Source of the DNA: Phoronis australis
Taxonomy: Eukaryota; Phoronida; Phoronidae
Assembly (NCBI GenBank): GCA_002633005.1
Contig: NMRA01000113.1
Coordinates: 464,441 to 528,440, forward strand
DNA length: 64,000 nt
Direction: 5' to 3'
Within the stretch, counting starts at the first letter, position 1, and the number at the start of each line of letters is the position of its first letter. Positions 28,301-36,300 of this stretch are shown piece after piece. Position numbers and translations under genes: made by a program. The notes under the pieces were generated by a model. It did no database searches and was not told the origin of the DNA. It was given only the letters and a program-made list of their open reading frames with translations.

Positions 28301-31300
28301 TAGACTAAAAAAATAATGCTCATTACAAAGCCTGAGTTTACATATCAAAGAATACTCAAAACTACGTTTGGAACAAAAAAATAAAATTGATCATTGTTCC
28401 ATTAGGGTAATAGTTGCCAAAGTGAGCTTTCCAGTAATTAAGGTTTCATTGCAGGATATAAAATAGAGAAATAGGAGCAAATCAACAAACTTACTGTCAT
28501 TATGACTACAAGAATTATGAGTATGCTAAACATTTGGTAAAATACAACACAAACATTTTCAAGGATACTTAAACAGGGATCCATGGGGCACTATGAAAAA
28601 CACAGGACATGAGATGTAAATCAATAAACTAAGATACAATTATGTGCCTAAACGAACATCGGAATGGCAAATAATTTATCCTAAACATTTCAGTGAAAAT
28701 CTGAATGTTAATCAAGCTATGGAATATAGAGCACTGGAATTTAAAGCAAGTTTAGCAACTATAACAATGCATTTCTTTCAACTGTCTAAGAATTTAATGT
28801 AAGTTGAAGAAGATGTCTCTAAACACAGAGTCTTCATAAGAACTCGGGCCCAAGCAGTATAAACTTTTAAAAAGACTTAACAGAATGTCAAAATTTGACT
28901 AGACTGAAACATATCAGTACGAAATTAAGATGCCATCTGCAAGTTACATAAAATACGAAATATTTTTAATCAGGTATAAAGAAGTACTCCCATTTAAACC
29001 TTTATACAAGAAGGCCCAAGTTAATATGCACTGCAGAACCAATCTGTATCTTGATCGTCACTACCAAGTTCTTGGACATAATCTAAAACTTGCACAGCTT
29101 TCCCTGCAAATTGCAAAAATACATGAAAGTAAGTTTTAAATTCACTACAAAGCAAGTTCATGAAAAACATAAATTTAGGTATTTGGTTTCATATTCAGAA
29201 CGTTTAATTTTAGGTTTAGCTTGCATGAAAAACTAAAGTCTATATTAAGGAATATTACTATAAAAGTTGAAAAAATCAGTTTTGTTCAAAATGCTAGAAA
29301 GACTAGGTGTTTAAAAGATTTGCCAATTCATCGATTTTGAAAACTATAACATTGTTGTTTACCTGTTTGTTGCCTCCTATCTTCTGTCACCATCTCTGTC
29401 GCCAGCATACTTCAGCTCAGAACTTCAGCCATCATTTCAATTGATCTTCAGTTTCTGCCACCTTTAACTTGCACCTTTAAATTTCAAACAAAAATGTCCT
29501 ATTATATGTAATTACTAAAAAAATGACGTCATTAAAAAGTACAACTTGTTGAACTTTCTCACAGCTATAATTACAGAGGTTGAAACATTTTCACATTTTA
29601 CAACAATGAGGAAACCATTGATGAGCAGGAAATTTACTTACCAGTAGCATATTTAATTTCTGCATTGACCCAGTCCACCTCAGGCTATCTCTTCTGTTCT
29701 GCCACCTTTAAAAGTTACTTCGCTTTCCAAGAGTTGAGGGTGGCAGGTTGCAATCATCTCCCTCCGCACAAATCCAACACTTGGGAACTACTTCTACACT
29801 GCCCTCATCAGTGAAATACACATCAGCATACATTCTGAAACACAATGAGTACCAATCAATAACATGTTAAAATAGTCATAAGCACATCTTTTATTGTTCT
29901 TCCACGAGCAAGTCGAATTGCTATGGCTCTCCTTGGCCTGGGAATGCAAAATTGATAAAGCCTGTATCACCCTCGTAAGCATTACAAGCTTACAAATGTC
30001 ATCGAAAAAGATAAATAAACTATATATTTGTTTAGGATTGTGGTTTTAATGAGGTATGAAAATCAAATTTGCCTTTAAATTTCATTTTAATATACGGCGA
30101 CCAAGTTTGACGTATCATTCAAGCCAAAGACCTGATCTCTATAGTGTCAATGACTTACAAAAATTGTTACACTGTCACTAGAACAGGGGACTCTCATAAA
30201 GACACACAGTAACAGTAAGCAGGTAAGTCCCCCAGAGTACTAGCAGGTTGACACAGTCCATAAGATTCTGTTGACCCAATATCTAACCAGACTTAGCTGT
30301 GACATGTGAGCTTATATTTCAATCTTCTTGAACACTGCACCTCTAGTATACACCATATTAGTAAGTAGGCTAAAGAAAGGAGTAATGTGTACACTATTAC
30401 ATAGTCATAGATGTCCTGGAACTCAGTCGAGGTTTGTAATGCATTATCTTACCAGTGTGTGACACACATGCCTTTCAATCGGGGTCATTCTAATCCCGAT
30501 CGAAAGTCAAGCTGTAGCCATTCACAACAATCAATCTAACAACTCACTTGTCACGTCCGTAGACTACGGAGTGGCGAGTAGCGAACCTTGCCAAATTTAT
30601 GGCGTATCTATGTAAGCGTCCAGACCTACATAATATCGTATTCAGTACTCCCATTTTCATGGCATATATCAGAGGTATGATCTACAATATCGAGCTCTCA
30701 TGCCATGGGCCATGGCTATGATATTTCGGCTTTACAGTCTCACTGCATAATCACAACACAATCTGGGTACTGGCAGTTAGTAGAATAATTGAATTTAGAA
30801 ATTAATGGTCCTGATTTTGAGAACCAGATAAGCAATAAGTAGCAGACATGTTTTTTGGCGTGGATGAAACTGCTATGATCACCAATATTTTCGACCAGAG
30901 CCATCTGGCTAGGCTGGCTGCTAGCCACTACTGCACTAGCACTACACTGGCTAACACCGAAAATTGATCAGTCAGATCAGGACAGAAGTTTAATTCTTAA
31001 ATCATCAAATCAGCTGTTGATTAAGCACAACAAACAGGCACGTTTTGCAGTTACAAGGATAAACTAGGCATCTACTTACCTCACTGGCTGACGTAAATGT
31101 ATGAAATGGATACTGAAAATGTGAACAGCTTAACGGTTTTGCGCTTAAACTCAGTTTCCGGTTAGCTGGTCAGCGACACCTGTTGAAGAAAAGTTAACTT
31201 ACTGCCCTCAGCCACTCCCGCGTGCCGAGAATAGTTTGAACGGTGGCAAATTCTGTGGAAAATGACACTGTTTGGAAATTAGAGAGTGTTTAACCAATGA

Positions 31301-33002
31301 CTACCAATTATTTGATGTGACGAAAACGACTCACGAGCGGCGCAGAGCGAACAAAGACCGACAGCGGCGGGCCGCTGGGCTCGATCCGGCTGGCCGGAAT
31401 GACGGCAGTATATATTTTTCTGATAGACGGATTTTTAATTTTCCTTTTTCAATTTGACTCTATTAAATGGACCTACACTCGGACAACGCCAACACGACGT
31501 TGGACCGACGTCGGACTCAGCACCAACCAGGATTTCTCGCACCCGGCGTCGCATCCGCGTCGGCACAACGTCAAACGTGCCCGACGCTGAGCCAGCGTTG
31601 GTTTGACGTCAAGACTGAACAATACTCAAAGAAGGACAAATAGGTTGACTTATGCACGGCAGTAAATATTTTTCTGAATCACAGACGGATTTTTAATTTT
31701 CCTTTTTCAATTTGACGCTATAGTTAAATGGACCTACACTTTTGACAACGACTCGACGTTGGACCGACGTCGGACTCAGCACCACATATGATTTCTCGCA
31801 CCGCGTCGCACCCGCGTCGGCCCAACGCCAAACGTGCCCGACGCTGAGCCAACGTTGGTCCGACGTCAAGACTGAACAATATTCAAAGTAGGACAAATAG
31901 GTTGACTTATACACTGTGACTATAAAAAAATAATATCGCAAGCGTCGAATTTACTTGGAAGTGCAAAACAGGCTTTTAAAAGCAGTATCTCGTAGACCGC
32001 CGACCAACGTCGGACCAATGTCAAAAAACCGACCGCGACCAATCGACCTCGAGCCAACGAATGGCGACATCGGCCCAACGTAGTGATGCTATCTGGGGAC
32101 TAACGGTATGTTGATTTGCCTCAGCACGCTGTTGCATCACCTGACTTCAGGGCATGGCGTACAATTGAATCAAGTCTCTTCAAATCACTTGCTAATAGGC
32201 AATTGCCTCCTGGTCAAATGGTCCGGACACTTGACTCACACGCTGGAGATACCCAGTTAAAATCTCAATATTTTCATCAACTTCAGCAAAGGCAAAGGCA
32301 CCAACCTACGATGCAATCTGATCTAGCAAGAAATTGAGAATTTTATTACCATGCGCAAACTAATGCAACCAAAGCTGATGCAATATTCTGGTGTTGCTGG
32401 CAGTCTTTGACATCTGATTTTGACTCATCTCCTAGCCAGGAACACAGTAACTTTTCCAGACCATTCAAACAATCAGAGGGTTCCTTATACAAACTTAAAG
32501 GCTGGCATTCTTGCAGGCATCCCAGTAGGACAGATGCTGTTACACCACTCAGGCCATGATCAAAATGACTTTGTGATTGCAGTAAAGGCAGAACAAGTAG
32601 AACACTGAGCCTGGTCGAAAATGAAACTTGTTCACTGTCCTTCCACAGACCCTGTTTTCTTAGAAGGCCAACCGTTTCTTCCTGGTGTCCCTCCGACTCT
32701 TGTTCATTTTGTTCATCAACTGCAATCTGGCGTTGTGTTGACCAGAAACCTTTAAGTGCGTTCAGACGATACTCTAACAACCTTGAAAAAGCATTGTTGT
32801 GTGTCCCACATACAGTTCTCAAACGTTCGCTGAGTTCGTCTGGACTCTTGGAATCAAAAGTAATCACTTGTTCCTGGTTGACTTCACTCACATCTTCAGG
32901 GAGTTCTACAAGATCTGTGACACGAATGAGACCATCATGTAAAAACAAGGTCTCCTCGGTTAAAGATAACCACTGAGAACCATCCTGTTGTGAACCAGAC
33001 AT
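399..33002 (-). CDS. HECTD4: HECTD4-type giant HECT E3 ligase, N-terminal half (38 exons, runs off left edge)
   Basis: Assembled by following reading frame and GT..AG borders on the minus strand; all 37 joins keep phase. Exons: 33002-32350, 25948-25737, 25333-25080, 23964-23803, 23713-23678, 23601-23421, 22767-22609, 22203-22090, 21846-21703, 20317-20094, 19740-19679, 19236-19076, 18860-18758, 18129-18009, 17188-17021, 16699-16478, 16073-15967, 15790-15595, 15402-15178, 14189-14026, 13592-13404, 13005-12819, 12077-11973, 10989-10901, 10375-10188, 8319-8199, 7923-7788, 7355-7189, 6733-6587, 5772-5591, 4369-4213, 3877-3803, 3379-3192, 2846-2672, 2516-2438, 2142-1955, 1720-1585, 569-399. This gives about 2,100 residues, roughly half the ~4,000-residue family length. 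Family identity rests on recognised blocks such as LYLRFDSRCSSQYDYDK and YPIACANSIGLLC. HECT enzymes pass ubiquitin from an active-site Cys; that domain is C-terminal and outside the window. Name inferred without a search. Confidence 0.87.
640..1510 (+). repeat. Interspersed repeat, ~140 bp modules with CCACTAGGGGGCAC core
   Basis: Several diverged modules follow one another. Each has a core like TGCCACTAGGGGGCAC (best copy 929-943; poorer ones near 690, 800, 1184 and 1332), then a text like CCGAAAGT.GTCATC, then CACCTACCAAATTTCACAA and an AAGGGGTT.AGGAGATA end. The element ends with GCAATATGCATCCACACATG and TGGGTGCATGAAA (1476-1510), able to form a hairpin. It lies in HECTD4 intron 37, between exons 37 and 38. 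Same family at 8580-9060, 9590-9910, 37320-38420, 48630-48850 and 49970-50185. Confidence 0.7.
5141..5590. repeat. 80 bp tandem array carrying copies of the exon 30 splice donor
   Basis: The sequence GGACTCAC recurs at 5184, 5263, 5343, 5423, 5503 and 5583, period 79-80 bp. The last copy is the real donor of HECTD4 exon 30. Read on the minus strand, each unit has GTGAGTCC preceded by an AAG or AAA like the exon end. The last four units are nearly identical; the outer ones are more diverged. Confidence 0.85.
5591..8319 (-). CDS. HECTD4: HECTD4 exons 26-30
   Basis: Exons 8319-8199, 7923-7788, 7355-7189, 6733-6587 and 5772-5591. Exon 26 is Ser-rich (MFRSSSSPPDNLASQDDS). Exon 27 has SLLQHMMSESSKDHPPH and IEQLFNFFGSNPEKA. 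Exon 28 has RWRRGHTRKQALVHMKELL. Exon 29 has VEELSCGGMTAEVQGAFSET and ARYPIACANSIGLLCIIPYT. Exon 30 has CLVRCGLVHLLDRLCSLSN and VAAMAWAGFQVLANRCV. The order and spacing match the family. Exons 27 and 30 sit beside tandem copies of their own splice-site edges. Confidence 0.86.
5783..5886. repeat. 34 bp tandem repeat, three copies, beside the exon 30 acceptor
   Basis: AGCAACTAGCATGTAA recurs at 5783, 5817 and 5851. The array abuts the acceptor of HECTD4 exon 30, so it lies where the branch point and pyrimidine tract should be. Confidence 0.85.
7100..7160. repeat. (CACACC)n/(CA)n microsatellite
   Basis: A run of CACACC hexamers passes into a pure CA run. It lies in the intron between HECTD4 exons 28 and 29, about 30 bases from the exon 28 donor. 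Confidence 0.9.
7921..8175. repeat. ~121 bp tandem duplication including the start of exon 27
   Basis: TTCCTGTTAAGGCAAG at the exon 27 acceptor recurs near 8043 and 8163 with the adjoining exon text. On the minus strand the copies read CAGGAAGCGACATGCTCAGG and CAGGAAGTGACATGCTAAGA, keeping the AG acceptor and about 30 bases of exon. Copies have diverged by point changes. Confidence 0.82.
8580..9060 (+). repeat. Interspersed repeat, ~140 bp modules (second copy)
   Basis: Cores at about 8590, 8731 and 8871 (GCCACTAGAGGGTGCC) are spaced by 140 bp. Each is followed by the ACTTGGTAGATAGA / GGTTTAGGAGATACA type text. The tail ACTATAAATGTGTGGGTGTA at about 9028-9047 matches the family tail. It lies in the intron between HECTD4 exons 25 and 26, and the open frame across 8813-9280 is repeat sequence, not a gene. 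Confidence 0.65.
9590..9910 (+). repeat. Interspersed repeat, ~140 bp modules (third copy)
   Basis: Two modules. The core at about 9735 (GCCACCTAGTGGCAC) has a palindromic form of the motif; the earlier one near 9605 is degraded. It ends with GGAGATACAGCAGAGG and CAGACAGAGATGGCAGCAAT, as in other copies of the family. It lies in the same intron as the second copy. Confidence 0.6.
10188..13592 (-). CDS. HECTD4: HECTD4 exons 21-25
   Basis: Exons 13592-13404, 13005-12819, 12077-11973, 10989-10901 and 10375-10188. Key blocks are LPRIKLPNDIVVKLRELSG, SIVSAAVKHLSLSTSLHQL, DEYWLLCDVMSEVFRRIDSL, ADLEQRWLTEVEDIQQG and KALVSGVMERLNLLLHVNIE, all in family order. Introns in this stretch are loaded with minisatellites (10630-10880, 11686-11870, 12290-12655). 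Exon 22's acceptor edge is tandemly copied just upstream on the minus strand (13005-13150). Confidence 0.84.
10625..10885. repeat. 36 bp minisatellite, about seven units
   Basis: The unit contains AATGTGCCGCGACTTCACAA and CCTACATCACAAATGT. The first four or five copies are nearly identical; the last ones decay. The unit is a multiple of three, which gives a spurious His-rich open frame. It is intronic in HECTD4 (between exons 24 and 25). Confidence 0.88.
11686..11875. repeat. ~29 bp minisatellite
   Basis: About six diverged units like TGGTAAACAGTGTTTACATG followed by TCAAACC. Each unit holds a small inverted repeat (GTAAAC..GTTTAC). It lies in HECTD4 intron 23. Confidence 0.8.
12290..12655. 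repeat. ~30 bp minisatellite
   Basis: About eleven diverged units of the form TTGTTTACATTTTACTGATG followed by CTAGATGCATG. It lies in HECTD4 intron 22 and is unrelated in unit to the array at 11686. Confidence 0.8.
13001..13150. repeat. ~78 bp tandem duplication including the start of exon 22
   Basis: The exon 22 acceptor region is repeated at about 13079 (minus strand GTTCCAGGGAGGTACTAGAA) and, shortened, at about 13137. The first copy keeps an AG acceptor and roughly 45 bases of exon-like sequence. Confidence 0.75.
14026..16073 (-). CDS. HECTD4: HECTD4 exons 17-20 (CUB-like beta domain)
   Basis: Exons 16073-15967, 15790-15595, 15402-15178 and 14189-14026. The protein reads from a helical acidic linker into RTVETIHPVRDNYKFKETV, then ARCLYLRFDSRCSSQYDYDK, VILYAGTNANSRKVGEFGG, GYGSRSVLGSGWPKDLVKV and FEMRSGREHNTPDKAMWGF. 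This is the CUB-like beta-sandwich block that is the most recognisable part of HECTD4. The next exon returns to helices (SSEDVSSGLPFLADLSLSLS). The similarity here is high enough that I am confident of the family. The exon 20 acceptor edge has been duplicated into the intron (see 14142-14380). Confidence 0.88.
14142..14380. repeat. 88 bp tandem duplication including the start of exon 20
   Basis: GGACTCC at the exon 20 acceptor (14184) recurs at 14272, and a third degraded unit ends near 14375. Copy 2 keeps an acceptor-like TATTAG followed by GAGTCCAGGGAATACGTGTC on the minus strand. Copy 3 has lost it. Confidence 0.78.
16478..20317 (-). CDS. HECTD4: HECTD4 exons 10-16 (helical repeat region)
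   Basis: Exons 20317-20094, 19740-19679, 19236-19076, 18860-18758, 18129-18009, 17188-17021 and 16699-16478. The translation is almost entirely alpha-helical, Leu-rich and cysteine-spotted, as expected of an armadillo/HEAT-like solenoid. Examples are CLQPSDVAKYLLQHAACVC, DMVYLARVTDILEWALV, LQRLQTAVVNLASIILPSAF and GIEKVAKGTILGHLLPVL. Exon 10 has no methionine start and would be missed by ATG-based ORF scans. Borders are clean (for example TTACAG|CA and CAG|GTAATA for exon 10), and phases 0, 1 and 2 all match across joins. Confidence 0.83.
20455..20692. repeat. 78 bp tandem repeat, three copies
   Basis: GACTCTGGTAATTTGTAT recurs at 20464, 20542 and 20620 with nearly identical flanks. It lies in HECTD4 intron 9 and shows no exon sequence. 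Confidence 0.88.
21225..21310 (+). repeat. Tail fragment of the interspersed repeat
   Basis: CACCAGATGCCCAGAAGCC, AGACAGAGATGACAGCAATA and CTATATGTGTGGGTGCATAA match the conserved 3' tail of the family, without the module part. Other tail-only fragments are at 11150-11200, 24664-24760 and 55770-55830. Confidence 0.55.
21703..23964 (-). CDS. HECTD4: HECTD4 exons 4-9
   Basis: Exons 23964-23803, 23713-23678, 23601-23421, 22767-22609, 22203-22090 and 21846-21703. Readable blocks include YWVWCAGTTTDKTAKG, VYWVWC-type beta segments, TPTQGSSGAA, a TFDVTTGNYTSRTELMDAV block and ICYDLRNNMLWACSSDWMDQ, consistent with the beta-propeller-like N-terminal half of the family. Exon 5 is a 36 bp micro-exon coding KLKKLNTLSIEK. 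It is flanked by TTGTGCAG and GTATTAG, has phase 0 on both sides, and can be skipped without frameshift. Exon 6's acceptor (CACTGAG) is less certain than the others. All joins are in phase. Confidence 0.82.
24064..24700 (+). mobile_element. Decayed 3' end of a non-LTR retrotransposon reverse-transcriptase ORF
   Basis: Translations in shifting frames give LNCVLRAVYEKLPMPRNLSL, then CASCGEPGTLQHIL (a Cys2-His-type end motif), then GKYTWRYNEVLKALARIQ. This is the order seen at the C-terminus of a widespread invertebrate RT family. At least two frameshifts and in-frame stops break it. It sits in HECTD4 intron 3 on the opposite strand to the gene. Confidence 0.65.
25080..25948 (-). CDS. HECTD4: HECTD4 exons 2-3
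   Basis: Exon 2 (25948-25737) begins after TTTACAG and codes for a helical block followed by KHVICWGFEDLL. I end it at CTCTA|GTAAAA, the only donor that fits exon 3's phase, but it is a weak donor and open reading continues about 70 bases past it. Exon 3 (25333-25080) codes for GDNIGRRVTTDGIFLYCTSC, a Gly-rich KLGPGYLAWAND segment and a SLFLRP block, with donor CAG|GTAACT. These resemble the beta-rich N-terminal part of the HECTD4 family. Intron 2 (25334-25736) shows nothing further. Confidence 0.8.
27328..27328. other. Single unresolved base (N), probable contig joint
   Basis: One N sits between an AT-rich stretch and an ACGTCGG-rich array. Unlike the Ns at 49652 and 53728, no duplicated flanks are seen. 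Confidence 0.7.
27330..27560. repeat. ACGTCG/CCAAC-rich degenerate tandem array
   Basis: Repeated short text like CCGACGTCGGACCAAC and CCAACGTCGCACCAACTTAG, with period about 30-40 in its second half. It is strongly richer in CpG than its surroundings. The same motifs occur at 31395-32095, at the other end of HECTD4 intron 1. Confidence 0.7.
27565..27640. repeat. Imperfect palindrome (hairpin)
   Basis: GCTCCCATAGAGGACATAC on the left pairs with GTATGTCATCTATGGGAGC on the right. The centre is TGATTTAATGATTAAATCA, and there is a six-base insertion in the left arm. It directly follows the ACGTCGG array, so it may be the end of that element. Confidence 0.75.
28060..28301. mobile_element. MITE-like element with inverted ends
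   Basis: The left end AATACTATGCGCGCACCC and the right end GGGTGCGTGCATGAATACT are inverted copies. C- and G-rich runs (AGCCCCC) sit next to each end. It is about 240 bp with no coding capacity, in HECTD4 intron 1. Confidence 0.55.
29700..31180 (-). pseudogene. Possible nested mini-gene or decayed transposon-derived gene in HECTD4 intron 1
   Basis: On the minus strand a candidate leader ends at the strong donor AGTGAG|GTAAGT (31080). At 29837 the acceptor TGTGTTTCAG precedes ATG and 42 open codons (MYADVYFTDEGSVEVVP, KCWICAEG, LPPSTLGKRSNF) before TAA. The MYA.V.F.D...VEVVP..W start is what I recall from many invertebrate BEN-domain or transposon-linked proteins. No continuing domain is visible. 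Further donor-like sites (CTACTG|GTAAGT at 29640; AACAAACAG|GTAAAC at 29361) suggest more exons, but I could not build a coding path. Confidence 0.35.
31395..31915. repeat. ~254 bp tandem duplication rich in ACGTCGG motifs
   Basis: GGCAGTA.ATATTTTTCTGA starts at 31404 and again at 31658. Each unit ends with GGACAAATAGGTTGACTTAT. Each contains inverted parts such as ACGTTGGACCGACGTCGGAC and GACGCTGAGCCAACGTTGG. It lies in HECTD4 intron 1, about 430 bases from exon 1. Confidence 0.85.
31990..32095. repeat. Extra ACGTCGG-rich stretch next to exon 1
   Basis: CCGCCGACCAACGTCGGACC, GACCGCGACCAATCGACC and CGGCCCAACGTAGTG continue the motif of the neighbouring 254 bp repeat without its backbone. Confidence 0.6.
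32350..33002 (-). CDS. HECTD4: HECTD4 exon 1 (start codon and first 217 residues)
   Basis: Long first coding exon opening MSGSQQDGSQWL. It has the family's N-terminal blocks: a stretch with SERLRTVCGTHNNAFSRLL, then LRKQGLW and a helical block ending in NIASALVALVCAW. The donor CATG|GTAATA leaves two bases (TG) that are completed by the first base of exon 2 to give Trp, so the join reads CAWGNLKAIIHTAHLL. No upstream in-frame Met is seen. The upstream sequence holds a short out-of-frame ATG ORF starting near 33060 (10 sense codons, ending TAA), which would be a uORF if transcription starts above it. The start lies 328 bp from the start of the divergent GNAT-PARP gene. Confidence 0.85.
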
Positions 33003-33330
33003 GTTTAAACTGCATAGTTGTCGACGATCATTATCGCTGCAGCTTGCAAGTATCGTTGGCCATTTTTGTCAAATTCATCCAATCACGAATCACGGGCGTT
33101 TTGTGGCTGCAGCTCTATTTTACTGGAGCACGTCTTTAATTATTTATAAGTAATTAAACATTAAGATAAAATAATAAAGTTTATAACCACTAACTTAAAA
33201 AATCCATTGAAATGTAATTATTAATGCCAAATATTATCAATGCATTCCAACATAGTGTCATTTTTTGTGAACACCCACAAAGATTTCATTAGCTTATCAA
33301 AATATATTGACTTTTCCTTTTTGTTTAAAA
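33003..33330. promoter_or_regulatory. Divergent promoter region between HECTD4 and the GNAT-PARP gene
   Basis: The two start codons point away from each other across 328 bp, so both core promoters and 5' leaders must lie here unless a further 5' non-coding exon exists. A CCAAT sequence (ATTGG on the minus strand) sits at about 33079, near the HECTD4 side, next to a short relatively GC-rich patch (33080-33120). The half nearer the GNAT-PARP gene is AT-rich. No convincing TATA box is placed at a suitable distance for either gene. Inferred from geometry; transcription starts were not determined. Confidence 0.55.
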
Positions 33331-36300
33331 ATGGCGTCACTTGGAGTCGAAAGTGAAATGTCCAGTGCAGATTTCGTGTCGATTGAAAACGATATGGATG
33401 CCAGTGTCGGTTCTAAAACATTAGGCGATAGTATGGACATAATGACAGGTGCACAGGTGTCTGACAGACGTGTTTTCAAGTCGAAAACTGGTCGGTCTGT
33501 TGCCGTTACACCGGTCATTTTGGACATTCGGCGCCTTTTGCAAACAACTGAACCGACAGGATCAGGGAAGAGGACGTTTGATGTTATTGCAGGTAGAAAT
33601 TCCATATGTGTAGATCCTGCTAAACTTGTTACATTGCTGACATGTTATTGTTTTTCTTTGCTTAGAGTGCTACCAAAACTAGTTTTAGTCTGTTGGTGTT
33701 AATTTATCCTTGCTTTTAATTCTAATGCATTGAGTTGCTGATTGAACCATAGGCATAGGCCGAATGGCCCTCATTTCATTTATAAAATTTACCACACTGG
33801 TTTGAAGTTTGTAATTTTATCTTGTACTGCATGACACTTTAATTACTACTCTTTAAAACTAGCCAAGAGTGAGATCCTAAGTGCCTCACTTTGATCAAAA
33901 CAAACAATTCTACACTACAGTGACACAAAAATTTGTTACTGTATCTGAGGTTATAATAAACTTGTCTAAGATGAAACATGTCACACAAGGCCACAGGTAA
34001 GGAAGGAAAAATCTCTTAGTGCACTTAATTAATCAATCATTCAAATTAATTTTTGCAATAAATTCTATAGGCCCTTCGTACAAAAATACCATTTAGATAT
34101 TTAAGCCAACAAAAAGTTCTCACAAAGCTGAAAATCTGAGAAAACATATAATATATACAAAGGTTAACAAATTGTTCATTTTCATTTGATGGTATCACTT
34201 TAATGAATTTACACAGGGAAGGTTGGTTACATGTCAATGCTTGTGTTACTAGAATGTTATGAACCACTGAACTCCCTTTATAAGTCACTCAAAGATAGTT
34301 TAGAATGAATAACAGACAAAAACTAAGCACTTTGTTTTATGCAGTAATATCAAAGTGCTCTATCTGTGGTTTGAAAGTATGCACTAATGATATGGGTGGC
34401 GCAGCACTGAAAAAAGTGGGGGACTATAGCTCCCTGTGGTGCACCATCCATAGACCATAAGTGCCGCAGCACTGAAAAAAGTGGGGGGGCTACAGCCCCC
34501 CAACCCCCTATGGCGTGCCGCCCATTACGAGTGTTGCACAATTTTTGTTACACGATTAGAAACATATGGTTCAAAAGAGGATTCTGTTAATTGGTGTGCA
34601 GTTAATTTTGGTTGTGCTTTATGTCCAGTAGAGATGTGTAGCCATCTCACAGAAAGTACAAGCATTTTTCATTTAGTCTTTGGTTTCAAGTCAAGCATTA
34701 CAAGTGTTTTTGAGGTTATGATTTTGAACTTCATGCAAATGTGAATTGACATGCAGAACATTTCGATGGACTGATACTCCAAATATCCATAGTATTACAT
34801 AATATTTTGTTTTGTGCTAAGTGTTTTTCTTCTTTCATTATAGGTATCCCTAATCAAGACTTGGTGCATGCAGTTGTAGGCTTGTATGATGTTGCATTAC
34901 CAGAAATGACCCCAGATATTCTTTATTCTACTGTTGGAGAAAAGTGGGCCAGGTCCATTCTGTTGGTGCGAGATGTGTCAGATGTACTAAGTGAACTCAA
35001 CCAAAGTAGACAGGCTTTGACAGAAAGTAGCGAAAAATCCACAACAGATATCACTGATAACATTGTTGCTGTGCCCCAAAGTGAGTATAGGTTTAGTTAT
35101 AAAAAGGTCAGTTGTCTTCAAGTGATCTACTGATATTCAAAATATTAAGATTTGTTGCCAGAAAACAAGGTCCATGCAACAGATGCCTCGCTGTCTGTGT
35201 TGAGACCTGTACCAAGCAGAAGTTTAATTTATTGGCTGCATAAAAGTAGTAAGCAAAGCAATAGTTCTGATAGCACTAAAGCATTGTAAGTTTTTGTAAT
35301 TGAGTAACATTTGTTTTTCTCTGGCTTGAAGAATTCGGGCATTTTTTCCTAATGGCAGAACAATGATACAAGATTCGTTATTTTATGTTGTTTTGTGTCT
35401 ACCTTCTTTTTGGTTGCTTTTAGATGATGTTTTTACTGCTGAGGAGAGTGGGCCAAACACATTTGATCTGATATACAGCGACAACGAAGGTGGAAACCCA
35501 GAAGAGTCTGATGATGATGAGGAAGAAGATTTCTCAAAGGGAATTTACAAATTTATCAAATCTGCTCAAGAAAGGAGACTTAAACGTAGAACGTTCAAGG
35601 GTCTACTGACAGCTGACGACATTGGTATTGAGGATAGGCTTGTGGCCTGTGCAACATTTGAAAAGAAATATTGCAAGCCTGGTGAGAAAGTCATCCACTT
35701 GACAGTCATTGCCACTCGCAAGAAGTACAGGCAGATGGGTGTGGGCAAATATCTCTTACAGCAGTTGAAGGACCCTCTTGTAGTAGGACATTATGATGTC
35801 ATTGTTGTACATGCTGACAACTCGGCCATTGACTTTTTTGAACACTATGGCTTCACCAGTGATGTAGTATTAAACAGTCGTTGGAGTGAGCTAGCTGAAC
35901 AGTTCACAAACTGCACCATGATGTGTTACTTGCCTCCCTTCACAGGCCAGACATTGTTGGGAAGCAGTCACCAGGCTATGGACATCCTGGCTATGGAGAG
36001 AGAGATCAAGCAGTGGCAAGAGAAGAGTCTACAGTCCTACCAGTCTCACATTAGTCTGGTCACCAGGCTCAAGCATGAGATCATCCACCTGAGGGCGCTG
36101 GTGCTCTCTCAACAGGACCTCATCACCAATGTATCAGCTGAAAATGAGAAATTGCAACATGAAAAGTTTCTGCTCGAGAAGGAGTTCTTGCAGTATAAAC
36201 TGTCCCAGACTGGCAAGTCAGTGTTCAACGATGATGACGATGATGAGATGAGTGCTGAGGCTAATACTCAATATTTAATCTCGCGCTTGGAAAAACAGCT

